Under the pieces are notes generated by a model. The model did not search any database, had not been told where the DNA came from, and saw only the letters and a list, made by a program, of their open reading frames with translations. From positions 4,092,001 to 4,156,000 of the forward strand of contig CM018694.1 in assembly GCA_009363875.1 (NCBI GenBank): 64,000 nt of DNA. Reading direction: 5' to 3'. This DNA comes from Mikania micrantha. Lineage: Eukaryota > Streptophyta > Magnoliopsida > Asterales > Asteraceae. The position numbers were made by a program, and so were the translations under genes. Below are positions 21,881-33,212 of this stretch, piece after piece. Positions within the stretch are counted from its first letter, which is position 1, and each line of letters opens with the position of its first letter.

Positions 21881-23199
21881 ACACCTTAAACCAACAATTA
21901 TGGATAACATGTAATGGTTTAATATACATTAATTAAATATATTTACTACAAAAGTGGTGAACTTTTGGTTAAAGGCGACCCATAAAACCCAACACTTTGG
22001 TTTTGAAATTAATAACTAATGAATTTCAAGGTGTTTAAGCAAAGTAAATGATGATCAAATAGAAAAATTCTTTACAAGATACTATGGGTTCATAGCCCCT
22101 AACCAAAAATCTGAGCTTGGACTCGTAAACTGTAATGATATTCAAGTTTAAATAATATGACAAGTTCAAAACGAGGTTATACATAAAACACATGACTAGA
22201 TGTAGCAAGCTCAACGTAGAATGGATTAAGTGTAGTACGAGTTATCATAAGCGAACCAAGGGCCGAATAATGACGAGACTTACGCGTGTTAGCCGAGTCA
22301 TACTTATAAGCTACAACAATGTGAAATCAATACAGGAACGTGAAAACACAACAAATACAACTAAGGAGCGCGTGCATTACTCATTTAAGCTAAGTCAACC
22401 GCTTCAAACACAAGGTGAGTTCATATGCCCCTTTTACTTTAATCTTTATTGATTTTAAACTCTCGGGGCTGAGAAACATGCTTAACTTTTATTTATTTAA
22501 AAGTTTACGTTAACATGTTGTTTATTTCATGATTCTGATAATAATTGTTTATCTTTATTATCGTTAATCACTACATGCTCGATTGTTTGATTTAATCATA
22601 CCTGAATTAGCTAGGATGCTACATGTCAACCTAGAATCAGGACACATTAACACGTAGAATAATGTGAGTTGTTAAGAACATATCTTACAACCATGTATAT
22701 TATTCTTACACGATAGAACAACGGGGGGGGGGGGGAACCATGGGATAACATGCCATTGACAACTATGAATGATAAGGGTGATTATCATGATAAGATAATT
22801 TCATGATATCAAGATCATTCACACCTCACTAACATTGTGTATGAGACATGTTCCTATGACACTTTGTTAAGACCGCTAGAACACGCACACTTGGGAATAA
22901 TAGTTGAAACATTTATTTGTGATATCGAGGAGGATATTACATACACACGCCTTTGGGGATGGCATATTACACATATCATCATAAATCACTAAGAATCTAT
23001 TTAGAGCACATTCCCTAACCGTCAGAGTGTGTCGGTTACACAACGGTAGATCAGTTGAGCAAATCTTTAAAACTAATAACTGGGACTTGGGGAAATCAAA
23101 TGAAATCATGCCGAGCACGAGAGGTGCTATCAATCACATAGATAACACACATAAAGACTAGGAAACATGTTCATTCCAATAGATATCGTGGGAGGATAT

Positions 23200-24000
23200 C
23201 TTACACACCGGGCTGATCAGAAATGACGGCTACTGAGGTTATTACGTCTCTAACTAGAAACCATGAGATTGACACTTTACACGCCGGGCTGAACAGGGGG
23301 ATACAGCTACTGGAACTATTATGTTCCTCTCTAGATATCGAGTATGATATCTTACACACCGGACTGGTTAGTACTGACAGTTACAGAAACTACTAAGTTT
23401 CGCTCTAGATATCGAGTATGATATCTTACATGCCGGGTTAATCCGTAAGGAATGGCTAACAGAGACGATTATGTTTCTTTATTCAATAGTTGGGTATTCT
23501 ACATGCCGGACTAATCAGTAATGATTAGTTACAGAAACCATTAGGTTTCGTTCTAGATATCGAGTATGATATCTTACATGCCGGGCTAATCCGTAAGGAA
23601 TAGCTAACAGAAACGATTTCGTTTCTTGATTGTTCATTGGATTATTTTACATGCCGGACTAATCAGGAATGATTAGTTACAGAAACCGTTAGGCTTCGTT
23701 CTAGATATCGAGTATGATATCTTACATGCCGGGCTACTCCCTAAGGAATAGCTAAGAGAAACAACTTTGTTTCTTATTTGATCATTGGGTTATATTACAT
23801 GCCGGGCTAATCCGTAAGGATTAGCTAATAGAGATTATGTCTCTTTATTCAATTATTGGCTTATTCTACACAACGGCTAATTTGTAAGAATTAGTTAACA
23901 GAGATGATTTCATCTCTTACTTTGTTCACTAAGTTATTTTACATGCCGACTATACTATAAAGAACGGTCAATAGAGACGATTACGTCTCTTTTCGTTTTA
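23200..24000 (+). repeat. Eleven ~74-bp tandem units, each with two covarying hairpins (C 5' LTR)
   Basis: Units start with CCGG/CCGA at about 23208, 23284, 23359, 23433, 23506, 23581, 23654, 23729, 23802, 23873 and 23946. Hairpin 1 examples: ACTAATCA-GTAA-TGATTAGT, ACTAATCA-GGAA-TGATTAGT, GCTAATCC-GTAA-GGATTAGC (23806-23825), GCTAATTT-GTAA-GAATTAGT. Hairpin 2 examples: AGAAACGA-TT-TCGTTTCT (23609-23626), AGAGATGA-TT-TCATCTCT, AGAAACAA-CT-TTGTTTCT, GGAAC..GTTCC. Several units also have AGATATC..GATATCT between them, giving a ~148-bp higher-order period. Paired positions change together. Confidence 0.85.
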
Positions 24001-24133
24001 CTTAGTGGATAAACATACCGGGAAAATCATGGGTGAAAAGGAAACGGGTATCCATCGTTGTATTACAGGTAGTGTTGAGTGCAGTTAAGCATGTGGTGGG
24101 GTGGCGTCTGGGCTTGACCCTTTCGTATGCCCC

Positions 24134-24142
24134 TATATATAA
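24134..24142 (+). promoter_or_regulatory. Downstream TATA box of the C LTR
   Basis: TATATATAA in CCCCTATATATAAGC, preceded by a GTGGTGGGGTGGCG stretch. The block is conserved in B (36769), D2 (45665), D3 (57031, 57255) and D' (about 40443 and 40672, minus). It lies about 570 bp before the LTR end, so it is the likely start of the genomic RNA. Confidence 0.6.
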
Positions 24143-24705
24143 GCATGCTTGACTGGATGAGACATTGTCTGTACATCCAACCATGGAGAGGACATTGTGT
24201 GAAACATGAGGGTTAATCATCAATTCAATATGTGTGATACACTATGAACATGACTGACATAAATTCAATGGTTTTCAAATACTAAGCTTATGAACTCACC
24301 AACCTAGTGTTGACTTGTTTAAATGCATGTTTTCTCAGGTGACGGACAGGTCTAGATAACAAGCATCAGTGATTAAGCTAGAGGACTCTTAAAAGACCTA
24401 GCTTACTTTTGGATGCATACATTTTGATGACATTGTGAATCTATTTTGCATATCTTGTACAGTTACAAGATAGAAACTACACGATTCTTTTGGAATAGAT
24501 TTACTTAGTTAAATTATGAACACGTACTGTGTAATTTAACTTTGTAATTCTATATTATATGTCATGATTAGCATTTCTCATTATACATCATGTGCCATGT
24601 AAACAATCTGATCATTTCGATTATCATTCAAGATATCGCGCCCCGGGAACCTTCCGCCCGACGGGAAAACCCGATCCGTTCCCGCCGGCCCGAGGTGTGA
24701 CAGAT

Positions 24706-24717
24706 TGGTATCAGAGC
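24706..24717 (+). other. Primer binding site of element C
   Basis: TGGTATCAGAGC is an exact match to the complement of the initiator methionine tRNA 3' end. It follows the LTR end after three bases. Confidence 0.92.
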
Positions 24718-24876
24718 CATGGTTATAGAGAAATATAGGTCATATTACTTAAACGGTTTGGCCTAGACTATAACCTAGGGACCTCATGTAGAAATCATGT
24801 TACATAGGATTCTATTTGCATATGTCTTCTGCTTCTGATCACTGCACTAACCGATTTCCTTTCGGTTATGATCAGA

Positions 24877-26172
24877 ATGCCGCCGAGAAGACAGCCACCA
24901 CTACTACCGTTGACGCAAGGATCAGCTCCGCACTCATCGACACCGACACCGCCTGACTCTCCTACACAACCACCTCCACCTCCTCCTCCGCCACCACCTG
25001 TTCATCAGTTGGATCCTGCTACCGTGGCACTGGCCACTCTTCTTACTAGCCAACTGAGGGATGTGATTCCCGAGATGATGAATAGGATCAACAGCAACAA
25101 CATCAACAACAATGCCAACTCAACTGGAGAGGGCAGTGGCAACACACGAAACCCTCACGATTACTCCTACAAGAATTTTGTAGGATGCAAGCCACCAGCA
25201 TTCAGTGGCACTGAGGGAGCCGTCGGCTTGATCCAATGGATCGAGAAGATGGAAACGACTCTCGACATTAGCGGCTGTCCTGATCAACACCGCGTGAGGT
25301 ATGCTGCTGGATCGTTTGAGAAACGAGCATTAACCTGGTGGAATGCCCAGGTTCAAACCCGAGGAAGAGACGAGGCATTGGCGATGCCTTGGGAGGATTT
25401 CAAGACTTTGCTGAGAGGCGAGTTTTGCCCCAGGAACGAACTCAAGAAGGTTGAGACTGAACTACTCAACCATGTAATGATTGGTGCTGAACATCTGGCT
25501 TTCACCACCAGATTTCATGAACTGGCAACCCTGGCACCGGACATTCTGCCAACACTCGAGAAGAGGATTGAACGGTACGTCGGTGGACTACCGCCATGCA
25601 TCCGGGGGCATGTGATTGCCGCCCACCCAACCACACTAGAGATGGCTGTTACAATGTCAGCTTCATTGACTGATGTAATGGTTGCCTCTGGTGCACTCAA
25701 GAAGGGATCTGGAACTACTGAAGATCCGGAACAACCCTCCAGCAAGAAACGAAAGGTCGTTAAAAGTTTCGTAGCGACCACCACTGCCAAGCAAGCTGTG
25801 CCCAATCAACCACCGCAGAATCGAGGATCTTATTCTGGCACGGCTCCATTCTGCAGTAAGTGCAATTATCATCATCGACCTGGCACAGGGTGCAGACAAT
25901 GCACTTATTGTGGGAAAATGGGGCACTGGGTCAAGTTCTGCAAAGAACAAAAGACCCAACACATGGCAAACCAAGCAGTGGCACAGACCGCTGCACATCT
26001 TGATCGCATTTCCTGTTACACCTGCGGGGAACCAGGACATTATGCGAAAGACTGTCCAAAGAGGGTGCTACCGAGAGGGCAAGCACCGAGGGGACGTGCA
26101 TATCAAATTGGAACTGCAGCAGTACGCCAAGACACTGACACCAACACCAACACTGGTACATTTCTTATTTAA
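24877..26172 (+). CDS. Gag of element C (431 aa)
   Basis: Starts at ATG 24877 (MPPRRQPPLLPL); two in-frame upstream codons (MIR) are less likely. Order: Pro-rich N-terminus with a run of ten prolines at about residues 32-43; DPATVALATLL segment; gag core with ALTWWN near residue 152 and FKTLLRGEFCPRNEL; basic SSKKRKVVK at about 291; zinc knuckles at about 342 (CTYCGKMGHWVKFC) and 380 (CYTCGEPGHYAKDC). The frame stops after NTGTFLI, just where the protease domain would begin in relatives. It should form the particle and bind RNA; enzymes must come from another element. The frame is fully open although pol is gone, which suggests recent or continuing use. Confidence 0.9.
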   Translation: MPPRRQPPLLPLTQGSAPHSSTPTPPDSPTQPPPPPPPPPPVHQLDPATVALATLLTSQLRDVIPEMMNRINSNNINNNANSTGEGSGNTRNPHDYSYKNFVGCKPPAFSGTEGAVGLIQWIEKMETTLDISGCPDQHRVRYAAGSFEKRALTWWNAQVQTRGRDEALAMPWEDFKTLLRGEFCPRNELKKVETELLNHVMIGAEHLAFTTRFHELATLAPDILPTLEKRIERYVGGLPPCIRGHVIAAHPTTLEMAVTMSASLTDVMVASGALKKGSGTTEDPEQPSSKKRKVVKSFVATTTAKQAVPNQPPQNRGSYSGTAPFCSKCNYHHRPGTGCRQCTYCGKMGHWVKFCKEQKTQHMANQAVAQTAAHLDRISCYTCGEPGHYAKDCPKRVLPRGQAPRGRAYQIGTAAVRQDTDTNTNTGTFLI

Positions 26173-26984
26173 AATCTTTGCAGATGTATATTTTATACTA
26201 GCATAGATTATCATTGACCTCATAAGATTTTGTTCATAACTTACTCACCATTGGGGTAACATTAGAACATTTCATGCACTGCATGACATGAACTTAGTGT
26301 TCACTTACTTTAGTGAACAAACACATGTCATGAGATTCAAAGTGATGGACACGAGTGGTGTCTATATCATCATTGGAATTGATGTTTTGTCCTTGATAGT
26401 GACGGAGCCATCTAATCCAATAAAACCTTTCATGTAATTACAATGGACGATAGAGACACATTCTCAAGTCTCAGCATCGGGACCGTCAAAGTTGTCTCAT
26501 CTAACAGTATACGAATCCATTTTAACAAGGGGAGAAACGAGAGGCTTCTCCTGACAGAAATAACACACGAGCACGAGAATCATAGTGAACATTATAGATC
26601 ATGGAACCATTGTAACACCGAGAGGTACCACTATGGGAGTGTATACAAACAGCTATGGAACATGATGCCAAGCTACCTTACACTTCCAGTAGACTTGATG
26701 TTTTTGGATTGATAAGGACAATGAAATCAAGTATGCTCACGTTATGACCACACACAAAATCCTAGACTCCTAGGGAGAACTAGGTCACCTACGAACAATG
26801 TTCTTGTAAGAACATAAACAATTCGGATCGTACAGTCGAGAGACTGAAAATGAATCCGTAGCTTATCGAGCAGACGCGGGAGATTCTAAATTACAACTTG
26901 CATAAGCATGAGAACATGAGAAACACATGATATCAAAGCATCTCCACCTGAATAAAGAAAAAGTAGGGCCCAATTAAGATGCTT
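26173..26984 (+). pseudogene. Residual non-coding pol region of C
   Basis: About 800 bp with no long frame. A short stretch near 26370-26420 reads IIIGIDVLSL, similar to the protease-region IIGMDWLSL of the other elements, so it appears to be a heavily reduced pol remnant. RT, RNase H and integrase motifs are absent. An 89-codon ORF at 26443 has no recognisable feature. Confidence 0.55.
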
Positions 26985-27020
26985 AAATTTCGGGACGAAA
27001 TTTCTTTAACAAGGGGAGAC
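26985..27020 (+). other. Hairpin plus polypurine tract of element C
   Basis: Hairpin AAATTTCG-GGA-CGAAATTT (26985-27003) then TTTAAC and AAGGGGAGAC (27011-27020) directly before the 3' LTR start TGTGACAAC. Confidence 0.9.
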
Positions 27021-30000
27021 TGTGACAACTAGTGCTAAACCGTACGGCAAGACCGTACAGTGCGTGTACTTTCACCACGTACTGTGTGCAAATACAGTAC
27101 GTAAACAGTCGCGTGACAACAGAACTCAGAAAACAAACCACAGTTGTACGTGTTTAAGTGAAAACTTGAATACGGTAAATACAACAACTCAAGAGAAACA
27201 ACAGTATTCAAACGAATAACAATAACGAATCGGTTGCGATCTGATATCCATAGATGACAGGAATCAGATGACCGACAATCCAATACAAAAATCAAGTGAT
27301 AACAGGATGTTCAGATGAGTCCGACAGTGAGGAAAACACAATCCAAAACAGAATTTCAGTGTCGTTTTAGAATAATTAAACTGACAGCGTGTTTGCGTGG
27401 GTGACGATTCACACAAACATATCTGTGAGTTTAACGTTCTGAACGATAACTGATAATTAGGAAACCAAATCAGAAAGTGAAACTTACGATCGTGTTCGTA
27501 CAGTTAGCGCCCTGTACGAAGACGCGCGTAGATGACGCGATCTGACGAAACGGAAACGAAAACGCGACTCGAACGAAGTAAAAATTAATAAAATAAAATG
27601 TTTAACATTTTACAATTTTGAAACTCATCAAAATAACCAAATTAAAGTCTTTTTATTTAAAAGATATTAGTTACGCGTAAATTTCCGGTTACGCGACGAA
27701 AATGCGAAACAAGCGACCGAAACGGACCCGGACACCACACGGGGTATAAAAACCCACTTAAGAGCATTTACCCTCATTTTATTTCATCACCTACCTCTTT
27801 TCTCTCAAATTTTCGGATCTTCCTCTCTCCCTCTAAAAATTTAACCTAAAACCTTCAAGATCTTGCCATATTCTTGATGAAATCACACAAGTAGCATACC
27901 GAATCGAAGCCCTTATCATTTCCTACCTAAAAGTACAAGGGATCGGCAGCAGAAATCACTGAATCGAAGGTATATAGACCTCAAAGGTTGCGAAAACTAG
28001 GGTTTTCAGCCCCTAGTTCGAACCCTTAACCTAACCGGTTTGAAGCCTTTTTCTTCCAACTCTAGACCCTCGAAAACATCTCATGTGAAAGGGGGTTGAG
28101 TGCCATTTTGGTCGTTACCTTGAGACTAGACAACATGGAGGCTGGGGTCGACTGAACATCATCGGTCGAATGACCATTAACCAGTTGACCGAATGGCTTC
28201 ATTCGGTGATGCCTCATTCGACCCGGCTATCTCATTCGACCATCATTAGTCGCCACCCCTCATTCGATGCTAATCTATTCGCCTAACAACAGGTCATTCG
28301 ACCCATTTCCCCATTCGTGAAGCCTTCATTCGGAGATGCTATTCGATGGTCAACCCTCATTTGGGTTAACTGCCTTTCAGCATGAGGGTGGATCTTCATT
28401 CGACCGGCCAACAATATCCTTCGCTGAACCATTTTACTTTATTCGGTCAAACACCCTATTCGGCCAGCCACCCAGCCATTCGCCCCTTGTTCGGCCGACT
28501 AGGAAGGGTTATACTCCTCTGGCTATCTCATTCGACTTAGACAAGAAAGTGTTGTTTGGTCATTTAGTGTTATTCGACTGATCCCAAACAGCTCACTACT
28601 GGCCCAAAGTTTTAGCCCAACTTCCATTCTGTTTAGCCTATAAGTTGTCATTCGGCCAAGGAGAGAATTCATTCGGGCAACACCTCACTCATTCGGCTGA
28701 GAATAGTTCATTCGACCTTCATGACACCATCTGGCCCAACAGATTCAGTTGACTGGCCCAAAAATCAATAACCAGGCCCAACACTCATTCGTTTAGCATA
28801 TGGGTCTCTGCCTTGGCCCAGATTAAATGCAGTTGGCCTGAATGGTTTTGTTGTGGCCTACTAATAAATTGGACTGGCCCAATATTTAAGTCACTAGGTT
28901 TAATGGATTTCACAACTTATAAGGCCCAAGAACCATACATTCGGCCCATGGGTGCTAAGTGGGTTCGTGAGCGATGGCTTGGCCCATGTCGTTAAGGGTG
29001 TAACCCAACACCTTAAACCAACAATTATGGATAACATGTAATGGTTTAATATACATTAATTAAATATATTTACTACAAAAGTGGTGAACTTTTGGTTAAA
29101 GGCGACCCATAAAACCCAACACTTTGGTTTTGAAATTAATAACTAATGAATTTCAAGGTGTTTAAGCAAAGTAAATGATGATCAAATAGAAAAATTCTTT
29201 ACAAGATACTATGGGTTCATAGCCCCTAACCAAAAATCTGAGCTTGGACTCGTAAACTGTAATGATATTCAAGTTTAAATAATATGACAAGTTCAAAACG
29301 AGGTTATACATAAAACACATGACTAGATGTAGCAAGCTCAACGTAGAATGGATTAAGTGTAGTACGACTTATCATAAGCGAACCAAGGGCCGAATAATGA
29401 CGAGACTTACGCGTGTTAGCCGAGTCATACTTATAAGCTACAACAACGTGAAATCAATACAGGAACGTGAAAACACAACAAATACAACTAAGGAGCGCGT
29501 GCATTACTCATTTAAGCTAAGTCAACCGCTTCAAACACAAGGTGAGTTCATATGCCCCTTTTACTTTAATCTTTATTGATTTTAAACTCTCGGGGCTGAG
29601 AAACATGCTTAACTTTTATTTATTTAAAAGTTTACGTTAACATGTTGTTTATTTCATGATTATGATAATAATTGTTTATCTTTATTATCGTTAATCACTA
29701 CATGCTCGATTGTTTGATTTAATCATACCTGAATTAGCTAGGATGCTACATGTCAACCTAGAATCAGGACAAATTAACACATAGAATAATGTGAGATGTT
29801 AAGAACATATCTTACAACCATGTATATTATTCTTACACGATAGAACAACGGGGGGGGGGGGGGGGGGGAACCATGGGATAACATGCCATTGACAACTATG
29901 AATGATAAGGGTGATTATCATGATAAGATAATTTCATGATATCAAGATCATTCACACCTCACTAACATTGTGTATGAGACATGTTCCTATGACACTTTGT

Positions 30001-31835
30001 TAAGACCGCTAGAACACGCACACTTGGGAATAATAGTTGAAACATTTATTTGTGATATCGAGGAGGATATTACATACACACGCCTTTGGGGATGGCATAT
30101 TACACATATCATCATAAATCACTAAGACTCTATTTAGAGCACATTCCCTAACCGTCAGAGTGTGTCGGTTACACAACGGTAGATCAGTTGAGCAAATCTT
30201 TAAAACTAATAACTGGGACTTGGGGAAATCAAATGAAATCATGCCGAGCACGAGAGGTGCTATCAATCACATAGATAACACACATAAAGACTAGGAAACA
30301 TGTTCATTCCAATAGATATCGTGGGAGGATATCTTACACACCGGGCTGATCAGAAATGACGGCTACTGAGGTTATTACGTCTCTAACTAGAAACCATGAG
30401 ATTGACACTTTACACGCCGGGCTGAACAGGGGGATACAGCTACTGGAACTATTATGTTCCTCTCTAGATATCGAGTATGATATCTTACACACCGGACTGG
30501 TTAGTACTGACAGTTACAGAAACTACTAAGTTTCGCTCTAGATATCGAGTATGATATCTTACATGCCGGGTTAATCCGTAAGGAATGGCTAACAGAGACG
30601 ATTATGTTTCTTTATTCAATAGTTGGGTATTCTACATGCCGGACTAATCAGTAATGATTAGTTACAGAAACCATTAGGTTTCGTTCTAGATATCGAGTAT
30701 GATATCTTACATGCCGGGCTAATCCGTAAGGAATAGCTAACAGAAACGATTTCGTTTCTTGATTGTTCATTGGATTATTTTACATGCCGGACTAATCAGG
30801 AATGATTAGTTACAGAAACCGTTAGGTTTCGTTCTAGATATCGAGTATGATATCTTACATGCCGGGCTACTCCGTAAGGAATAGCTAACAGAAACAACTT
30901 TGTTTCTTATTTGATCATTGGGTTATATTACATGCCGGGCTAATCCGTAAGGATTAGCTAATAGAGATTATGTCTCTTTATTCAATTATTGGCTTATTCT
31001 ACACAACGGCTAATTTGTAAGAATTAGTTAACAGAGATGATTTCATCTCTTACTTTGTTCACTAAGTTATTTTACATGCCGACTATACTGTAAAGAACGG
31101 TCAATAGAGACGATTACGTCTCTTTTCGTTTTACTTAGTGGATAAACATACCGGGAAAATCATGGGTGAAAAGGAAACGGGTATCCATCGTTGTATTACA
31201 GGTAGTGTTGAGTGCAGTTAAGCATGTGGTGGGGTGGCGTCTGGGCTTGACCCTTTCGTATGCCCCTATATATAAGCATGCTTGACTGGATGAGACATTA
31301 TCTGTACATCCAACCATGGAGAGGACATTGTGTGAAACATGAGGGTTAATCATCAATTCAATATGTGTGATACACTATGAACATGACTGACATAAATTCA
31401 ATGGTTTTCAAATACTAAACTTATGAACTCACCAACCTAGTGGTGACTTGTTTAAATGCATGTTTTCTCAGGTGACGGACAGGTCTAGATAACAAGCATC
31501 AGTGATTAAGCTAGAGGACTCTTAAAAGACCTAGCTTACTTTTGGATGCATACATTTTGATGACATTGTGAATCTATTTTGCATATCTTGTACAGTTACA
31601 AGATAGAAACTACACGATTCTTTTGGAATAGATTTACTTAGTTAAATTATGAACACGTACTGTGTAATTTAACTTTGTAATTCTATATTATATGTCATGA
31701 TTAGCATTTCTCATTATACATCATGTGCCATGTAAACAATCTGATCATTTCGATTATCATTCAAGATATCGCGCCCCGGGAACCTTCCGCCCGACGGGAA
31801 AACCCGATCCGTTCCCGCCGGCCCGGGGTGTGACA
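27021..31835 (+). repeat. C 3' LTR (4,815 bp)
   Basis: Copy of the 5' LTR at an offset of 7,126-7,133 bp. TATA boxes at 27745 and about 31267, donor-like site 29542, poly-G run about 29850-29868 (19 G). Ends GTGTGACA at 31835 followed by TAAGT. Ordinary small ORFs inside are not genes. Confidence 0.93.
30333..31133 (+). repeat. Hairpin array, C 3' LTR copy
   Basis: Same eleven units as 23200-24000, offset 7,133. Some hairpins are better paired here: unit 7 hairpin 2 is GAAACC-GTTA-GGTTTC (5' LTR has GGCTTC), and unit 8 hairpin 1 has a GTAA loop (5' LTR has CTAA). Confidence 0.85.
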
Positions 31836-32250
31836 TAAGTCCATAATGAAATGGCATTGGAATTATCATGTAAGACCACTGGTGCGTGGCATTGGGTTTG
31901 TCATGTAAGTCCATAACGATATGGCGTTGGTTTTTGTCATGTAAGTTCATAATTAAATGGCATTGGAATTATTATGTAAGACCACTGGTGTGTGGCATTG
32001 GGTTTGTCATGTAAGTCCACATTATTGTGGCGTTGGGGGTAATCCACGTATGGGTGGGTTTAAATGATAAGTTAATTAAAATGGGTTTTGACCTGTAAGT
32101 GAAAACTTACTTGAAAGTATGATTATAAAAATGTTTGATATGAATATTGGCTAAACAAATTGATGTGAATATTCAAATGAATGATAAATTGCATTAGGCT
32201 TGAATTGATAAATTGAGGTTTGGGTGAGATAACCCAAAGCCTATATGCTC
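31836..32250 (+). mobile_element. E: right part, with the rest of its hairpin array
   Basis: Continues the 36-bp units broken at 19894: CCATAATGAAATGG, CCAC-TGGTGC-GTGG (twice), CCATA-ACGA-TATGG, CCACA-TTAT-TGTGG, up to about 32055. An AT-rich tail without LTR terminus runs to about 32250, where B integrase coding sequence begins abruptly. No gene. Confidence 0.55.
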
Positions 32251-33212
32251 TACTTATTTCTTGCCTATGCGTGAGATTTACACAATGGAGAAGTTGGGAA
32301 GGCTATACATAAATGAAATAATGGTACGACATGGTGTGCCATTGTCTATTATTTTAGATCAAGACAGTCAATTCACGTCAAGATTCTTGTAGTCATTACA
32401 GAATGAGTGCCACTTATCATCCACAAACGGATGATCAAAGCGAGCATACTATTCAAACCCTAGAGGATTTGTTGCGAATGTGTGTCATAGACTTAAGTTG
32501 AAATTGGGACTCACACCTACCACCTATAGAATTCTCCTACAATAATAGCTACTATAGTAGTATTAGATGTGCTCCATTCGAAGCACTGCATGGTAGGAAA
32601 TGTCGGTCGCTGATTTGTTCGACCGAAGTGGGAGATAATCGAATAATTCGACCTGATCTTATATAGGTAACCACTAATAAGATCGCTCAAATTCAACTGA
32701 AATTACAAGTTGCTAGAAGCCACCAAAAGACCTACGCGGACAAACGTCGTAAGCGTTTGGAATTCCATGTGGGTGACAAGGTCATGTTAAAATTATCCCC
32801 ATGGAAAGGCATGTTTTGTTTTGGGGGAAAAGGCAAGCTAGCACCAAGATATGTCAGACGATTCGAAGTCAATCAACGAATTGGTCCTGTTGCGTATAGA
32901 CTGAGATTACCATATGAACTCAGCGATGTGCATGATTTGTTTCATGTATCAAAATCTTAAGAAATTCTTAGTCGATGAGTCTTTGATCATACCACGGAAG
33001 AGATTCAGATAGAAGAACAACTACACTTCATCGAGGAACCTTTAGAGATTATGGATCGTGAGGTCAAGCAACTGAAACAAAGCCACATGCCAATACTTAG
33101 GGTTCGGGGAATTCTAAACGTGGCCCATAGTTTACTTGGGAGTGTGAGGGCCACATGAAAACAACGTATCCTCATCTGTTTACAAAGAAAGTCGTGCCCG
33201 ACAATGTTCCTT
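32251..33212 (+). pseudogene. Family-B pol remnant: integrase core to chromodomain
   Basis: Reading through stops and frameshifts, the segment matches the A1 and D' integrase: LPMRE at the start, [12 protein letters not shown] (about 32310), decayed [12 protein letters not shown] equivalent (about 32405-32445), FSYNNSYY and FEALHGRKCRS (about 32530-32610), then an open piece 32757-32960 (MEFHVGDKVMLKLSPWKGM, FHVS) and a chromodomain-like tail (about 33000-33200). The first half of pol is missing because E sequence abuts at 32250. Not functional. Confidence 0.8.

Larger units (their letters stand above)
22415..24338 (+). other. Putative intron within the C LTR
   Basis: Donor CAAG|GTGAGT (22415), followed by a TGCCCCTTTT block, and acceptor TTTTCTCAG|GTGACG (24337-24338). 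Matching pairs occur in D2 (44673/45812), D3 (56116/57396), D' (41612/40300, minus) and, with GTGCGT, A1 (3130/3631). The hairpin array and downstream TATA box lie inside it. Confidence 0.4.
19895..24702 (+). repeat. C 5' LTR (4,808 bp)
   Basis: Starts TGTGACAACTAG and ends GTGTGACA. Order: an inverted repeat CGTACTGT/ACAGTACG near the start (about 19951-19976); TATA box 20619; CT-rich leader (about 20670-20705); donor-like AAG|GTATAT (20844); CATTCG motif cluster (21035-21880); donor-like AAG|GTGAGT (22415); poly-G run (22723-22735); 11-unit hairpin array (23200-24000); second TATA box (24134); acceptor-like TTTCTCAG (24338); GC-rich terminal block (24640-24702). ORFs inside are short and not supported. 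Confidence 0.93.
19895..31835 (+). mobile_element. C: gag-only Ty3/gypsy element with giant LTRs
   Basis: Direct LTRs of 4,808 bp (19895-24702) and 4,815 bp (27021-31835) enclose only 2.3 kb. A perfect 5-bp target duplication, TAAGT, flanks it (19890-19894 and 31836-31840). The internal region has a methionine-tRNA primer binding site, a full-length gag and a polypurine tract, but no protease, RT, RNase H or integrase. LTRs differ by only scattered bases and by a poly-G run (13 versus 19). So this is a recent insertion of a non-autonomous element that must have used enzymes from a relative. Confidence 0.93.

Noticed and set aside
23200..24000. CRISPR-like repeat array
   Set aside because: Units are contiguous with no unique spacers, the context is a plant LTR and no cas genes exist.
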